Shown here piece by piece: positions 7,218 to 16,692 of a stretch of 34,511 nucleotides of DNA (position 1 is the first letter of the stretch; every line of letters begins with the position of its first letter). The translations under genes were made by a program, and so were the position numbers. Source of the stretch: Kineococcus rubinsiae (GTDB taxonomy: Bacteria > Actinomycetota > Actinomycetes > Actinomycetales > Kineococcaceae); assembly GCF_011839805.1 (NCBI RefSeq), contig NZ_VWPY01000044.1, positions 1 to 34,511 on the forward strand. The letters run 5' to 3'. The notes under the pieces are model-generated. The model had not been told where the DNA came from, searched no databases, and was given only the letters and a program-made list of their open reading frames with translations.

Positions 7218-8133
7218 GACCCGCAGCCTCCCCGTCCCCGACGGCCTCGAGGGCGAGCGCGTCGACGCGGCCCTGGCGCGGCTGCTGGGGCTCTCCCGCA
7301 CCCGCACGGCCGAGCTCGCCGCGGCCGGCCTCGTGGTCATCGACGGCGTCACGGTGGGCAAGTCCGACCGCGTGCGCGGCGGGGCGTGGCTCGAGGTCGA
7401 GCTGCCCGACCCGCCGGCCGCGGCCGTCGCGGTGGCCGAGGTCATCGACGGCCTCGTGATCGTGCACGACGACGACGACATCGTCGTGGTGGACAAGCCC
7501 GTCGGCGTGGCCGCGCACCCGAGCCCCGGCTGGACCGGCCCCACCGTCGTCGGCGGCCTGCTGGGCGCGGGCTACACGATCGCGACGTCGGGGGCGGCCG
7601 AGCGGCAGGGGATCGTGCACCGCCTCGACGTTGGCACGTCGGGCCTGATGGTCGTGGCCAAGAGCGAGCACGCCTACTCCGTGCTCAAGCGCGCCTTCAA
7701 GGAGCGCACCGTCGAGAAGGTCTACCACGCGCTCGTCCAGGGGCACCCGGACCCGCTGCGCGGCACCATCGACGCCCCGATCGGCCGGCACCCCGGCGGC
7801 GCGTACAAGTTCGCCGTGACGGCCGAGGGCAAGCCCAGCGTCACCCACTACGAGGTGCTCGAGGCGTTCCGCGCCGCGGCGCTGGCCGAGGTGCACCTGG
7901 AGACCGGGCGCACCCACCAGATCCGCGTGCACTTCTCGGCGCTGCGCCACCCCTGCGTGGGGGACCTGACCTACGGCGCCGACCCGACGCTCGCAGCCCG
8001 GCTGGGGCTCACGCGGCAGTGGCTGCACGCCAAGCGGCTGGGCTTCGAGCACCCCGGCACGGGGCTGCCGGTGCAGTTCACCTCCAGCTACCCGGAGGAC
8101 CTGTCGACGGCGCTGGCCCGGCTCGCCGACTGA
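7210..8133 (+). CDS. rluD: RluA-family 23S rRNA pseudouridine synthase, RluD type
   Basis: RluD converts uridines in the helix-69 loop of 23S rRNA (1911/1915/1917 in E. coli) to pseudouridine. The 307 residues comprise an S4 RNA-binding domain (about 12-65) and the catalytic domain with the RluA signature [17 protein letters not shown]140 is the catalytic aspartate. The C-terminal half carries [23 protein letters not shown], also typical. The ATG overlaps the end of lspA, as in many bacteria where the two are adjacent. Precise uridine targets are assigned by analogy only. Confidence 0.93.
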   Translation: MPETRSLPVPDGLEGERVDAALARLLGLSRTRTAELAAAGLVVIDGVTVGKSDRVRGGAWLEVELPDPPAAAVAVAEVIDGLVIVHDDDDIVVVDKPVGVAAHPSPGWTGPTVVGGLLGAGYTIATSGAAERQGIVHRLDVGTSGLMVVAKSEHAYSVLKRAFKERTVEKVYHALVQGHPDPLRGTIDAPIGRHPGGAYKFAVTAEGKPSVTHYEVLEAFRAAALAEVHLETGRTHQIRVHFSALRHPCVGDLTYGADPTLAARLGLTRQWLHAKRLGFEHPGTGLPVQFTSSYPEDLSTALARLAD

Positions 8134-8136
8134 CCA

Positions 8137-8166
8137 CCCCGGCCCCGTCCGCACCCGCGGCCGGGG
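8137..8166 (+). terminator. Candidate hairpin after rluD
   Basis: CCCCGGCC (8137-8144) and GGCCGGGG (8159-8166) form a perfect 8-base stem with a 14-base loop, beginning 4 bases after the rluD stop. A -10-like TACGAT lies downstream at 8203-8208 and may belong to dnaE. Confidence 0.45.
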
Positions 8167-8256
8167 CCCCGTGTCGGCGTCGGCCGTGTCGGCCGCGCCG
8201 CCTACGATGACGCCTCAGCCCCACGCCCGTCCCGCCCGCTCCAGGAGGCGCCTCGC

Positions 8257-11200
8257 ATGGCATCCGCGGACTCGTTCGTCCACCTGCACGTCCACACTGA
8301 GTACTCGATGCTCGACGGGGCCGCGAAGGTGGACGACCTCTTCCGCGAGTCTGCCGCGATGGGCATGCCGGCCGTGGCCACGACCGACCACGGCTTCGTC
8401 TTCGGCGCCTACGACTTCTGGAAGACGGCCAAGAAGCACGGGGTCAAGCCGATCATCGGCGTCGAGGCCTACCTCACGCCGGGCACGGCGCGGGCCGACC
8501 GCACGCGCGTGAAGTGGGGCGACCAGTCCAGCCGCCCGGGTGACGACGTCTCGGGCGCCGGCGCCTACACCCACATGACGATGCTCGCCTCGACGACGGC
8601 GGGCATGCACAACCTCTTCAAGATGAGCTCGCTGGCGAGCCTGGAGGGCTTCCTCTACAAGCCCCGCATGGACCGCGAGCTGCTCTCGCAGTACTCCGAG
8701 GGCCTCATCGCCACGACCGGCTGCGCGTCGGGGGAGATCCAGACGAAGCTGCGCCTCGGCCAGTACGACGCGGCCCGCCAGGCCGCCTCGGACTACCGGG
8801 ACATCTTCGGCCGGGACAACTTCTTCTGCGAGATCATGGACCACGGCATCGACGTGGAGAAGCGGTCGATGGACGACCTGCTGAAGCTCGCGAAGGACCT
8901 CGAGCTGCCGCTGGTCGCCACCAACGACCTGCACTACACGAAGGCCGAGGACGCCAAGGCCCACGCGGCGCTGCTGTGCGTGCAGTCCGGCTCGACGCTC
9001 GCGGACCCCAAGCGCTTCAAGTTCGACGCCGACGAGTTCTACCTGAAGAGCCCCGCGGAGATGCGCCACCTGTGGCGCGACCACCCCGAGGCGTGCGACA
9101 ACACGCTGCTCATCGCCGAGCGCTGCGACGTCTCCTTCACCGAGTCCACCGGTGCGTTCATGCCGCGCTTCCCCTGCCCCGAGGGGGAGGACGAGGAGAG
9201 CTTCTTCATCAAGGAGGTGTGGCGCGGCCTCGCGCTGCGCTACCCCGCGGGCATCCCCGACGACGTGCGCAAGCAGGCCGACTACGAGATCGAGGTCATC
9301 GTCTCGAAGGGCTACGCGGGCTACTTCCTCGTCGTCGCCGACTTCATCCAGTGGTCGAAGAACAACGGCATCCGCGTCGGCCCCGGCCGCGGTTCGGGCG
9401 CCGGCTCGATGGCCGCGTACGCCATGAAGATCACCGACCTGGACCCGCTGCGCCACGGGCTGTTCTTCGAGCGCTTCCTCAACCCCGAGCGCATGTCGAT
9501 GCCCGACTTCGACATCGACTTCGACGAGCGCCGCCGCGGCGAGGTCATCCAGTACGTCGTGCAGAAGTACGGCACCGACCGCGTCGCGCAGATCGTCACC
9601 TACGGCACCATCAAGGCCAAGCAGGCAGTGAAGGACTCCTCGCGGGTCCTGGGCTTCCCCTTCTCGATGGGGGAGCGGATCACCAAGACGATGCCCGCGG
9701 CCGTCATGGGCAAGGACATCCCGCTCTCGGGCATCTTCGACCCGAGCCACAAGCGGTACTCCGAGGCGCAGGAGTTCCGCGACCTCTACAAGAGCGACCC
9801 CGAGGTCGTCCGCGTCGTCGACACCGCCCGCGGCCTCGAGGGGCTGAAGCGGCAGTGGGGCGTGCACGCGGCCGGCGTCATCATGTCCAGCGAGCCGCTG
9901 ATCGACCACATCCCGATCATGAAGCGGGAGGCCGACGGCGCGATCATCACGCAGTTCGACTACCCGACGTGCGAGACGCTCGGCATGGTCAAGATGGACT
10001 TCCTCGGCCTGCGCAACCTCACGATCCTCGACGACGCCCTCGCCAACGTCCTGCTCAACGGCAAGGACCCGGTCGACCTCGAGGGGCTCGAGCTGGACGA
10101 CCCGGCCACCTACGAGCTGCTCGGCAAGGGCGAGACGCTCGGCGTCTTCCAGTTCGACGGCGGGCCCATGCGCTCGCTGCTGCGCCTCATGCGCCCCGAC
10201 AACTTCGAGGACATCTCCGCCGTCGGCGCGCTGTACCGCCCGGGCCCCATGGGCGCCGGGTCGCACACGGCCTACGCGCTGCGCAAGAACGGCCAGGAGG
10301 CCATCACCCCGATCCACCCCGAGCTCGAGGAACCGCTCGCGGAGATCCTCTCGACGACCTACGGCCTGATCGTGTACCAGGAGCAGGTCATGTCGATCGC
10401 GCAGAAGGTCGCCGGGTACACCCTCGGTGCCGCCGACCTGCTGCGGCGCGCGATGGGCAAGAAGAAGCGCGAGGTCCTCGACGCCGAGTACGTCGGCTTC
10501 GAGGCCGGGATGGTCGCCAACGGGTTCTCCGCCGCGGCCGTGAAGGCGCTGTGGGACGTCCTCGTGCCGTTCTCCGACTACGCGTTCAACAAGGCCCACT
10601 CGGCCGCCTACGGCCTGGTGTCGTACTGGACGGCCTACCTCAAGGCCAACTACCCCGCGGAGTACATGGCCGCGGTCCTCACCAGCGTGCGCGACGACAA
10701 GGACAAGTCGGCGCTGTACCTCAACGAGTGCCGCCGCATGGGCATCAAGGTGCTGCCGCCGGACGTCAACGACTCCTCGGCGAACTTCACCGCCGTCGGC
10801 ACCGACATCCGCTTCGGTCTCACCGCGATCCGCAACGTCGGCGCGAACGTCGTCGACGGGATCGTCGCGGCGCGGGAGTCCGCCGGCCGCTACGAGTCGT
10901 TCACCGACTTCCTCACCAAGGTCCCGGCCGTCGTCTGCAACAAGCGGACCATCGAGTCCCTCATCAAGGCCGGCGCCTACGACTCCCTCGGGCACCGGCG
11001 CCGGGCGCTCGTGGCCAAGCACGAGGACGCCGTGGACGCGGTCGTCGACGTCAAGCGCAACGAGGCCATCGGCCAGTTCGACCTGTTCGCCGGCCTCGGC
11101 GGCGGGGACGACGACGGCGGTCTCGGCAGCGGCTTCACGGTCGAGATCCCGGACATCCCGGAGTGGGACAAGACGGAGCTGCTCGCCCACGAGCGCCAGA

Positions 11201-11805
11201 TGCTGGGCCTCTACGTCTCCGACCACCCGCTGTTCGGGCTCGAGCGGCTGCTGTCCAACGCCTCCGACTGCGCGATCGCGTCGCTCACCGCCGACGACTC
11301 CCGCGGCGACGGCGCCCCGATCACGATCGCCGGCATGATCACCGGCCTGCAGCGCAAGCTGACCAAGCAGGGCAACGCCTGGGCGATCGCGACCGTGGAG
11401 GACCTCGAGGGCGCCATCGAGTGCCTGTTCTTCCCGCAGACCTACATGAGCGTCGCGCCGCTGCTGGCCGAGGACCTCGTCGTCATCGTCAAGGGCCGGC
11501 TCAACCGCCGCGACGACGTCCCGACGATCTACGCCTCCGAGCTGATCGTCCCGGACGTCTCCTCCAGCGAGGGCCTGCCCGTCACCATCGTCATGCCGGT
11601 CTCGCGCTGCATCCCCGCCGAGGTGCAAAAGCTCAAGGACGTCCTGACCACCCACCCGGGCAGCACCGAGGTGCGCCTGCGCCTGGTCAAGCCCGGCAAG
11701 GGCCAGGGCACCCTCATGCGGCTGGACGACTCGCTGCGCGTGACGCCCAACCCGGCGCTGTTCGGCGACCTCAAGGCGCTGCTCGGCCCGACGTGCCTCG
11801 TCTGA
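8257..11805 (+). CDS. dnaE: DNA polymerase III subunit alpha (DnaE1)
   Basis: The replicative DNA polymerase catalytic subunit, 1182 residues. It starts with a PHP domain (about 5-280; FVHLHVHTEYSMLDG and ATTDHGF), which in actinobacterial DnaE1 usually serves as the 3'-5' proofreading exonuclease. The palm carries PDFDIDFDE with catalytic D417 and D419. Further C-terminal are the fingers (RQWGVHAAGVIMS), the helix-hairpin-helix region (about 840-900), and an OB fold (ITIAGMITGLQRK, about 1025-1110). AGGAGG at 8243-8248 fixes the ATG with an 8-base spacing. The full C-terminal domain and normal length indicate an intact DnaE1 rather than the mutagenic DnaE2. Confidence 0.98.
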   Translation: MASADSFVHLHVHTEYSMLDGAAKVDDLFRESAAMGMPAVATTDHGFVFGAYDFWKTAKKHGVKPIIGVEAYLTPGTARADRTRVKWGDQSSRPGDDVSGAGAYTHMTMLASTTAGMHNLFKMSSLASLEGFLYKPRMDRELLSQYSEGLIATTGCASGEIQTKLRLGQYDAARQAASDYRDIFGRDNFFCEIMDHGIDVEKRSMDDLLKLAKDLELPLVATNDLHYTKAEDAKAHAALLCVQSGSTLADPKRFKFDADEFYLKSPAEMRHLWRDHPEACDNTLLIAERCDVSFTESTGAFMPRFPCPEGEDEESFFIKEVWRGLALRYPAGIPDDVRKQADYEIEVIVSKGYAGYFLVVADFIQWSKNNGIRVGPGRGSGAGSMAAYAMKITDLDPLRHGLFFERFLNPERMSMPDFDIDFDERRRGEVIQYVVQKYGTDRVAQIVTYGTIKAKQAVKDSSRVLGFPFSMGERITKTMPAAVMGKDIPLSGIFDPSHKRYSEAQEFRDLYKSDPEVVRVVDTARGLEGLKRQWGVHAAGVIMSSEPLIDHIPIMKREADGAIITQFDYPTCETLGMVKMDFLGLRNLTILDDALANVLLNGKDPVDLEGLELDDPATYELLGKGETLGVFQFDGGPMRSLLRLMRPDNFEDISAVGALYRPGPMGAGSHTAYALRKNGQEAITPIHPELEEPLAEILSTTYGLIVYQEQVMSIAQKVAGYTLGAADLLRRAMGKKKREVLDAEYVGFEAGMVANGFSAAAVKALWDVLVPFSDYAFNKAHSAAYGLVSYWTAYLKANYPAEYMAAVLTSVRDDKDKSALYLNECRRMGIKVLPPDVNDSSANFTAVGTDIRFGLTAIRNVGANVVDGIVAARESAGRYESFTDFLTKVPAVVCNKRTIESLIKAGAYDSLGHRRRALVAKHEDAVDAVVDVKRNEAIGQFDLFAGLGGGDDDGGLGSGFTVEIPDIPEWDKTELLAHERQMLGLYVSDHPLFGLERLLSNASDCAIASLTADDSRGDGAPITIAGMITGLQRKLTKQGNAWAIATVEDLEGAIECLFFPQTYMSVAPLLAEDLVVIVKGRLNRRDDVPTIYASELIVPDVSSSEGLPVTIVMPVSRCIPAEVQKLKDVLTTHPGSTEVRLRLVKPGKGQGTLMRLDDSLRVTPNPALFGDLKALLGPTCLV

Positions 11806-12314
11806 GGAGGGCTCCCCGCCCCGCCTCCCGGCTGCCCCAGCTCCTGCTGCTGGGGCAGGCGGTCGTGGGGATGCTCCTCGGCGTCGTGTGGTGGGCCCTC
11901 ACCCGCCGGCCCGGCGCCTGGCTGGTGGGGGAGCCCGTCGTCACTACCGACCTCACCTCCTACGTCGCCCGCGACGGCACCTTCGCCGTCCTCGGGCTCG
12001 TGCTGGGGGTCGTCGCGGGCGTGGTCGTCCTGCGCCACGGCCGCGAGCGGCCGCTGCTCCTGCTCACGGCGGCGCTCTGCGGCGCGCTCGCCGGCTCGCT
12101 GCTGGCCGCGGGCACTGGTGCGGCTCTGCCGCCCGGCGACCCCACCGACCCGCGCCACGTCTCCGTCACCGCATGGGGCGTCCTGCTGCTGTGGCCGTTC
12201 GGGCTCTCGGGGGTCGTGCTGCTGGCGACGCTGTCCACGGCGGTGGGCGACTGGGTCCGCGCACCCCGCTCGCGCGCCGACGACGAGGACCCGGTCCCCG
12301 AGTCCCGCGCCTGA
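11793..12314 (+). CDS. Small membrane protein, DUF2567-like
   Basis: A 173-residue integral membrane protein of unknown function. Four hydrophobic segments are visible at about 16-36, 64-84, 88-110 and 129-153, with a short polar C-terminal tail. The pattern GVVWWALTRRP near the first segment and an extracytoplasmic DGTFAVLGL stretch before the second resemble actinobacterial DUF2567 proteins, often found near dnaE; this is from memory and not confirmed. The GTG at 11793 lies inside dnaE and overlaps it by 13 bases, indicating cotranscription. The start is the first in frame that gives a short basic N-terminus before the first membrane segment. Confidence 0.7.
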   Translation: MPRLRRAPRPASRLPQLLLLGQAVVGMLLGVVWWALTRRPGAWLVGEPVVTTDLTSYVARDGTFAVLGLVLGVVAGVVVLRHGRERPLLLLTAALCGALAGSLLAAGTGAALPPGDPTDPRHVSVTAWGVLLLWPFGLSGVVLLATLSTAVGDWVRAPRSRADDEDPVPESRA

Positions 12315-12344
12315 CGTCCGGTACGGCGACTCGCCTGCGGTGCA

Positions 12345-12370
12345 GTCACTCTCAGTGCGAGTGAAGTGAC
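12345..12370 (+). promoter_or_regulatory. Nested inverted repeats upstream of the polysaccharide operon
   Basis: The 227-base gap before the polysaccharide operon (12315-12541) has no gene. Within it TCACTC (12346-12351) and GAGTGA (12359-12364) form an inverted repeat with a 7-base spacer, nested in a wider pair GTCACT (12345-12350) and AGTGAC (12365-12370). An AT-rich CAAAATAG follows at 12372-12379 and could be part of a promoter, but no clear -35 is present. Probably an operator or activator site; the regulator is unknown. Confidence 0.5.
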
Positions 12371-12541
12371 GCAAAATAGTCGCCGTCGCGGGCAGACCCG
12401 ACGCCTCGCGCACCCATCCGGGGGACGTCCGGCGCCGAACAGCTCGTGGTCCGACGCCGGGCCCGTCCGCGCTCCGGTGTCGCTCTCGACCTGCTGCACC
12501 CGCGAGGACGCGGTCCGGAGCCCCCCAACACGAGGAGATCG

Positions 12542-15500
12542 ATGTCCCCGGGTGTCAGCACGTCCACGGACCCGGCCCCCGCGCCCGCCCTCGACCCGTC
12601 GGGCCCCAGCGGGCTGCAGCGGATCCTGCGGATCAGCTCTTCGCTCGTCGGCACCCAGGCGGCGACGAGCGTGCTGGGCCTGCTGTTCTGGACGATCGCC
12701 TCCCGCGGCTTCACCACCCGGCAGTTCGGCGTCGCGAACGCCGCCGTGTCGGCCATGGGCCTCATCGGGGCCCTCGGCACCCTCGGGCTCGGCACCCTGC
12801 TCATCGCCCAGCTGCCCCGCACCCACCAGGCGCTGCGCCGCGTCACGGTGCGGACCGCGCTCGCGGTCGCCGCGGTCGCGGCCACGCTGCTCGCGGTCGT
12901 GGTGCCCTTCGTCGCCATCCACCTGCTGGGCATCGGCAACCTGGCCGAGATCGCCGGCTCACCCGCGCACGCGACCCTCTTCGCCGTGGGGACCGGCCTC
13001 GCGGCCGTCGTCCTCGTCCTGGACCAGGCCGTGCTCGTGCTGGGCTCGGGCCGCCTGCAGCTGGAGCGCAACGTCGTGGCGAGCGCGACCAAGGTCGCGG
13101 CGCTGCTGGCCCTGGCCGCCGTGGGCGCCACCGACGGCATGGCGATCTTCGCGGCCTGGGCCGTGGGCACCGTCGTGTCGCTGCCCCTCGTCGCGCACCG
13201 CACCCGCGGCGGCCGCGCGCTGCAGTCCTCCCGCCGGCTCGTCGACCTGTCCGCCCTGCAGGGGCTCGGGCGCCGCGCGCTGAGCCACCACGCGCTGAAC
13301 ACGACGCTGCAGAGCCCGCTCATGCTCCTGCCGGTCCTCGTCACGGCGACGATCTCGTCCAGCGCGAACGCCCCCTTCGGGGCGGCGCTGCAGCTCACGG
13401 GCTTCGTCTTCGCCCTGCCCTACGCCCTCTCCATCGGCCTCTTCGCCGCGGCGGAGGGCGATCCGCGCGAGGTGCTGCGCCGCATGCGCGTCACCGTCCC
13501 GCTGGGGCTGGGCGTGAGCCTGGCCGCCGACCTCGCCCTGCTGCCGCTCGCGCCCCACGTGCTGCGCATCTTCGGTGCCGAGTACGCCGCCGACGGCGCC
13601 GACGTGCTGCGCATCCTCGTGCTGGCCGGTCTCCCGTTCGTCGTGAAGGACCACTTCGTGGCCCTGCGGCGCGTGCAGGGGCGCACCAGCGAGGCCACCC
13701 TCGTCCTCGTCGTCTTCACGGTCGCCGAGCTGGCCGGCGCCCTCGTCGGGGCCTCCCTCGGAGGCGTCGTCGGGCTGAGCGTCGGCTGGGTCGGCGTCCT
13801 CTTCCTCGAGGCCCTGGTCCTGGCGGTGCCCCTCGTGCGCGCCCACCGCCGCTTCCGGGACGGCGAGCCGGCTCCGACTGGGCGCCGGGCGGGCCCGGTC
13901 CCCGTGGACGGACCGCTCTGGAAGGACGACGTGGACGCTGCACGCCCCACCGACGGGAGCGTGCCCGCCGCCCGGGCCCGCCTCGACCCGCCGCCAGCCT
14001 CGAGGCTGCTGTGGGACGACGACGCGACACCGCCGGGTCCCGGCCGCGCCGCCGCGCCCACCGGCGAGAGGGCCGCGGACCGCGACCCCGCCCGGGTGGT
14101 CGCCGCGGAACCCGCACCGCGCCGTCGCCGCGTGCCCCTGACGGGCCCGGCGCTGCTCACCATGGCCCTGGGTCTGCTGTCGATGGCCTTCGCCGTGGAC
14201 CGCGCGCGCACCACGGGCGACGACGGCGGGGCCACGCAGGTGCTGTGGGAGCTCGGGCTCGTCCTCGTCGTCGCCCCGGCGGCGCTCGTCGTGGCCTGGC
14301 CGCGCGTGCCCGCGGCAGCCCGGACGACGGTGGCCGTGGCCGCCGTCGTGGCGCTTCAGCTGAGCCGGACCGTGCTGTACCCGACCCGGTTCATGTTCCA
14401 CGACGAGCTGCTGCACGCGAACCTGCTGCGGATCATCGGCGACACCGGACGCCTGTTCGGCGAGAACCCCCTGCTCCCGATCACCTCCTACTACCCGGGG
14501 CTGGAGGTCGTGACCGACGGGGTCCGCGACCTCACGGGCCTCGGCGCCCACACGAGCTCGGTCCTGGTCCTGCTCGCCGCGCGACTCGTCCTGGGCCTCG
14601 GGATCGTCGTGGTCGTCGCCCGGATCACCCGCTCCGCGCGGGCCGGCGCGATCGCCGTCGTGGTCTACGCCTGCAACCCCCAGATGCTGTTCTTCAACTC
14701 GCAGTTCTCCTACCAGACGCTCGCGCTGCCGCTGGCCGTGCTGACCGTCGCGGTGTTCCTCACGCGCGAGCGGGGCAGGCGCCGCGGGCTCGTGCTGCCC
14801 GTGCTCGCGATGGCCGCGGTCGTGGTCACCCACCACGTCACGGCGGCCCTGCTCGTCGCCGCCTTCGTCGGCTGGTTCGTGCTGGAGCTCGTGCTGCGCC
14901 GCCGCCGCGAGGACGAGGCCGGGGCCCTCGCGGTCGTCGCCGGCGCGGGGGTGGTCGTGTTCGCCGCGATGCTGGCCAACCCCGGCAACACCCTGGCCAG
15001 CTACCTCGGCTCGATCGTCACGAGCTCGTCGTCGGACCTGTCGTCGCTGGTCGAGGGCCGCCAGACCAAGGCCCTGTTCGCGAACACCGCCGGCGTCGGC
15101 CCGGCCCCGTGGGAGCAGGTGCTGCTCATCGGCGCGCTGCTCGTCACCGTGGCCGCGCTGCTGCCCTCGCTCTGGGCCGCGCGCGCGTGGTTCCGGGCCC
15201 GCCACACGCCGGCCGCCCTGCTCGTCCTCGTCGCCGTGCTGTACCCCGTCATCCCCGGCGGGCACGTCGCGCGGGCCACGGCCGAGGTCGGCGACCGCGC
15301 CGCGGGGTTCGTCTTCCTGGGGGTCGCCTTCGTCGTGGCCTGGTGGTTCGCGCGCCACGCCCCGACCCGCCGCCGGGCCGGGATCTTCGGCGCCGCAGCG
15401 ACCTTCACGTTCCTCGGAGGCGTCGTGCTCGGTTCCGGGACCGTCGCGGCGCAGCTGCCCGGGCCGTTCCTCGTCTCCGCCGACGCGCGCAGCGTCGACG

Positions 15501-15913
15501 CCGACAACCTCGCGGCGGCCGACTGGATGGCCACCGCCCTGCCCGCGGACAGCCGCGTGTACGCCGACCGCGTGACCGGCCTGCTGGCCGCCGCCGACGG
15601 CGGGCAGTTCACCGTCCGCCACATCTCCACCGGCATCGACGCCTCCCGCCTGGTCCTCAGCCCGGACTTCGGCGAGGAGGACGTGCGTCTCGTCCGCGAG
15701 GCGGGGATCCGCTACGTGGTCGTCGACCGGCGCGACGCCTTCGGGCTGCCCAACCAGGGCGTGTACATCGAGAGCGGCGAGTTCGGCTCCGACGGGCGCA
15801 CCACGCCCGTCCCGGCCGCCGCGCTGCAGAAGTTCGACGACGTGAAGGGTGTGGACCGCATCTACGACAACGGGTCGATCGCCGTGTACGACGTCTCGGG
15901 GCTGGACCGGTGA
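12542..15913 (+). CDS. Wzx-like flippase fused to GT-C-like membrane glycosyltransferase
   Basis: An 1123-residue membrane protein with two large hydrophobic halves. Residues about 20-430 look like a Wzx/MVF-type polysaccharide flippase (RILRISSSLVGTQAATS, RGFTTRQFGVANAAV, FGAEYAADGADVLRILVLAGLPF), with about 12 membrane segments. A polar, proline/arginine-rich linker follows (about 430-530). Residues about 530-975 form a second multi-pass region whose first external loop carries FMFHDELLH (D620/E621), the acidic motif expected of GT-C glycosyltransferases; an external globular domain (about 975-1123) ends the protein. By position it would move lipid-linked repeat units across the membrane and then transfer or polymerise them. 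GAGGAG precedes the ATG. The reading is continuous, with no sign of a frameshift. Which sugar or acceptor is used cannot be said. Confidence 0.8.
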   Translation: MSPGVSTSTDPAPAPALDPSGPSGLQRILRISSSLVGTQAATSVLGLLFWTIASRGFTTRQFGVANAAVSAMGLIGALGTLGLGTLLIAQLPRTHQALRRVTVRTALAVAAVAATLLAVVVPFVAIHLLGIGNLAEIAGSPAHATLFAVGTGLAAVVLVLDQAVLVLGSGRLQLERNVVASATKVAALLALAAVGATDGMAIFAAWAVGTVVSLPLVAHRTRGGRALQSSRRLVDLSALQGLGRRALSHHALNTTLQSPLMLLPVLVTATISSSANAPFGAALQLTGFVFALPYALSIGLFAAAEGDPREVLRRMRVTVPLGLGVSLAADLALLPLAPHVLRIFGAEYAADGADVLRILVLAGLPFVVKDHFVALRRVQGRTSEATLVLVVFTVAELAGALVGASLGGVVGLSVGWVGVLFLEALVLAVPLVRAHRRFRDGEPAPTGRRAGPVPVDGPLWKDDVDAARPTDGSVPAARARLDPPPASRLLWDDDATPPGPGRAAAPTGERAADRDPARVVAAEPAPRRRRVPLTGPALLTMALGLLSMAFAVDRARTTGDDGGATQVLWELGLVLVVAPAALVVAWPRVPAAARTTVAVAAVVALQLSRTVLYPTRFMFHDELLHANLLRIIGDTGRLFGENPLLPITSYYPGLEVVTDGVRDLTGLGAHTSSVLVLLAARLVLGLGIVVVVARITRSARAGAIAVVVYACNPQMLFFNSQFSYQTLALPLAVLTVAVFLTRERGRRRGLVLPVLAMAAVVVTHHVTAALLVAAFVGWFVLELVLRRRREDEAGALAVVAGAGVVVFAAMLANPGNTLASYLGSIVTSSSSDLSSLVEGRQTKALFANTAGVGPAPWEQVLLIGALLVTVAALLPSLWAARAWFRARHTPAALLVLVAVLYPVIPGGHVARATAEVGDRAAGFVFLGVAFVVAWWFARHAPTRRRAGIFGAAATFTFLGGVVLGSGTVAAQLPGPFLVSADARSVDADNLAAADWMATALPADSRVYADRVTGLLAAADGGQFTVRHISTGIDASRLVLSPDFGEEDVRLVREAGIRYVVVDRRDAFGLPNQGVYIESGEFGSDGRTTPVPAAALQKFDDVKGVDRIYDNGSIAVYDVSGLDR

Positions 15914-16692
15914 GCGCGCCCGTGACGTCCCCGCCCGCGGTGGACGAGGCGCCCGCGGACGCCGTGGGCCCCGGCGGGGCGGTCGTGGCCGCGGTCCTCG
16001 TCGTCCTCGCCGCCACGGCGGTCGTCGGCGACCTCCCGGTCGGCGTGCGCGCGCCGCTGACCCTCCTCGCGGTCGCCGCGACCGCGGCCCGGCTGGTCCG
16101 GCACCGCGGACGGGGCGGCCTCGACGCGCTGCTCGTCGGGGTCGGCGGCAGCCTCGTCGCCCTGGCGCTCACGGGGATGGTGCTCGGCCTCAGCCCCGCC
16201 GGGCTGCACCCGGGCACGTGGGCCGTCGCCCTCCAGGTCGTCGCGCTGGTCTGCCTCCTGGTCTCCCTCGTGCGCCCCCCGACCCGCGCCGTACCCGCCG
16301 AGGACGTGGTGGACGCCGTCCCCGGCGACGGGCGCCGGGCGGCGCTGCGGCACGCCCCCTGGGTCCTCGCGGCCGCCGCGGTGACCGTCGTGGCCCTCGT
16401 CGTCGCCGTCCGCAGCACCACCGCCGGTGAGGACACCCCCGTGCAGATGTCGATCGCGTCCCTGGCGGGGACGCAGGCCGTCGTCGTCGTCTCGGCCGAG
16501 GAGGCCACGGGCGCGCTGGAGCTGCGCACCGATCCCGGCGACGGCTCGGCGGTCACCTACCCCGTCCTCAGCGTCCCCGCCGGCGGGTCCGTCTCCACCA
16601 CGGTCGTGGTCCCGACCACGGGCCGCGTCGTGGTCACCGTCAGCAACCCCGGCCAGGTCCGGCCGCTGCGCACCCTCGTGGTGAACCGGTGA
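15910..16692 (+). CDS. Hypothetical membrane protein of polysaccharide locus
   Basis: A 260-residue protein I do not recognise beyond topology. Five hydrophobic segments are visible (about 22-42, 46-61, 71-95, 103-121, 152-170), then an external C-terminal domain of about 90 residues rich in beta-forming residues (QAVVVVSAEEA, TTVVVPTTGRVVVTVS). The overall plan resembles DUF1616-type membrane proteins of polysaccharide loci, but that is a guess. Its GTG overlaps the stop of the flippase fusion and its own stop overlaps the next GTG, both in GTGA, so it is tightly coupled to polymer export and assembly genes. It could be an accessory factor for polymerisation or anchoring. Confidence 0.75.
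   Translation: MSAPVTSPPAVDEAPADAVGPGGAVVAAVLVVLAATAVVGDLPVGVRAPLTLLAVAATAARLVRHRGRGGLDALLVGVGGSLVALALTGMVLGLSPAGLHPGTWAVALQVVALVCLLVSLVRPPTRAVPAEDVVDAVPGDGRRAALRHAPWVLAAAAVTVVALVVAVRSTTAGEDTPVQMSIASLAGTQAVVVVSAEEATGALELRTDPGDGSAVTYPVLSVPAGGSVSTTVVVPTTGRVVVTVSNPGQVRPLRTLVVNR

Noticed and set aside
8215-11655. Very long open frame on the minus strand opposite dnaE (over 1100 codons)
   Set aside because: It is composition-driven: in GC-rich genes the antisense frame lacks stops. The product is V/D/E/R/G-rich with no fold signature, and dnaE is unambiguous.
12959-15622. Long minus-strand open frame opposite the flippase fusion
   Set aside because: Low-complexity R/G/E/Q-rich product with no domain pattern; same antisense artefact.
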